This document shows, piece after piece, positions 4,641 to 5,202 of a stretch of DNA of 5,202 nucleotides. The translations under genes were made by a program, and so were the position numbers. The DNA is taken from the NCBI GenBank assembly GCA_949127695.1, contig CASBQH010000140.1, positions 1 through 5,202 of the forward strand, written 5' to 3'. The notes beneath the pieces are model-generated. The model worked only from the letters and a program-made list of their open reading frames with translations. It was not told the DNA's origin and made no database searches. Within the stretch, counting starts at the first letter, position 1, and every line of letters starts with the position of its first letter. This DNA is from Synechococcales cyanobacterium PMM_0073. Its GTDB lineage: Bacteria > Cyanobacteriota > Cyanobacteriia > Elainellales > Elainellaceae.

Positions 4641-5202
4641 GCGATCGCCCAGTTCATCTCGCGCTGCATTAGCGACTCCACCTCGGCGCAGTCCAGCGGC
4701 TTGGCAAACAGAAAGCCCTGGCCATATTCTGCGCCGAGCGACTTCAGCTGCTGCAACTGCTCGGCCAGCTCAATGCCCTCGGCAATCACGTTCATCCCCA
4801 GGTTATGCGCCAGCGAGACAATCGCTCGGACAATCTCGGCGCTCTCATGGTCAATGCTCATCTGGCTGACAAACGACTGGTCAATCTTCACCGTGTCAAT
4901 CGGCAGTCGATGCAGGTAGCTGAGCGACGAATAGCCCGTGCCAAAGTCGTCAATCAGCAGCTGCACGCCCATTTGCTTCAGCTGCTCCAGCATCGCCTTT
5001 GCGGCCTCGGAGTTTTCCATAATCACGCTTTCGGTGATCTCTAGCTTCAGATTGACGCGGCTGCCTTGTAGATCTGAATGGCTGAGCAACTCCTGCACCT
5101 GCTCAATCAGGGCGGGCTGCGAAAACTGCTTGGTGGAAAGATTCACGCTCATCGACAGCGCCAGATCGGGCGAGAGCCGCTGCCACTGGCGCAGCTGCCG
5201 AC
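4637..5202 (-). CDS. EAL-domain protein, probable c-di-GMP phosphodiesterase (partial, runs off right edge)
   Basis: The C-terminal 187 residues of an EAL-domain protein are visible; the frame is open to the right edge, so the N-terminus, including the EAL tripeptide, is missing. EAL enzymes hydrolyse c-di-GMP to pGpG using two metal ions. Numbering from the first visible residue, the conserved catalytic and metal-binding positions are all there: Asn20 in MSVNLS, Glu54 in LEITES, Asp84-Asp85 in the loop-6 block [10 protein letters not shown], Lys105 in VKIDQSF, Glu141 in IAEGIE and Gln161 in [10 protein letters not shown]. The visible half is therefore consistent with an active enzyme. The protein ends soon after the EAL domain. 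In cyanobacteria such domains usually follow PAS, GAF, response-regulator or GGDEF modules, which would lie off the window. The ATG at 5152 is internal and not the start. Confidence 0.95.
   Translation of the reverse strand, partial: RQLRQWQRLSPDLALSMSVNLSTKQFSQPALIEQVQELLSHSDLQGSRVNLKLEITESVIMENSEAAKAMLEQLKQMGVQLLIDDFGTGYSSLSYLHRLPIDTVKIDQSFVSQMSIDHESAEIVRAIVSLAHNLGMNVIAEGIELAEQLQQLKSLGAEYGQGFLFAKPLDCAEVESLMQREMNWAIA
4641..4648. repeat. HIP1 palindrome (GCGATCGC)
   Basis: A perfect GCGATCGC lies right after the uvrB stop codon and within the last codons of the EAL gene. This octamer, the highly iterated palindrome, is strongly over-represented in many cyanobacterial genomes, so it supports the taxonomic inference. 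It is the only exact copy I noticed in the window, and one copy alone is weak evidence. Confidence 0.8.

Noticed and set aside
4638..4720. Intrinsic terminator after uvrB
   Set aside because: The sequence after the stop is coding DNA of the EAL gene. The only symmetric element is the HIP1 octamer, and no T-run follows it.

Overview
The window looks like chromosomal DNA from a cyanobacterium. The UvrB protein has the wording I associate with cyanobacterial UvrB (GATGTGKT Walker [23 protein letters not shown]). A perfect HIP1 octamer (GCGATCGC) sits at 4641-4648. A modular type I polyketide synthase, a c-di-GMP signalling gene and several short tandem-repeat tracts also fit. I cannot name the genus.

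Layout, left to right. Positions 1-552 (minus) hold the first 184 residues of a polyketide synthase that starts directly with a ketosynthase domain and runs off the left edge. Positions 553-776 form its upstream region, which has palindromes but no gene. Positions 777-1112 (minus) encode a small predicted membrane protein. Positions 1113-1324 form a divergent intergenic region with two unrelated tandem-repeat tracts. Positions 1325-1624 (plus) encode a 99-residue protein and 1653-2261 (minus) a 202-residue protein, neither of which I recognise. These two genes converge on a third tandem repeat that supplies both of their stop codons. Positions 2262-2558 hold no convincing gene. Positions 2559-4640 (plus) encode UvrB. 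Positions 4637-5202 (minus) hold the C-terminal part of an EAL-domain protein that runs off the right edge; its stop codon overlaps that of uvrB.

The genes do not form one operon. The only same-strand neighbours, the membrane-protein gene and the polyketide synthase, are 224 bases apart, and the other junctions are divergent or convergent. Nucleotide excision repair (uvrB), polyketide synthesis and c-di-GMP turnover look like independent functions placed side by side. I found no evidence for a new multi-gene system. The points most worth a second look are an apparent 20-residue insertion in UvrB just after helicase motif III, the three different short tandem repeats packed within about 550 bases, and the two convergent gene pairs with shared or repeat-derived stop codons.
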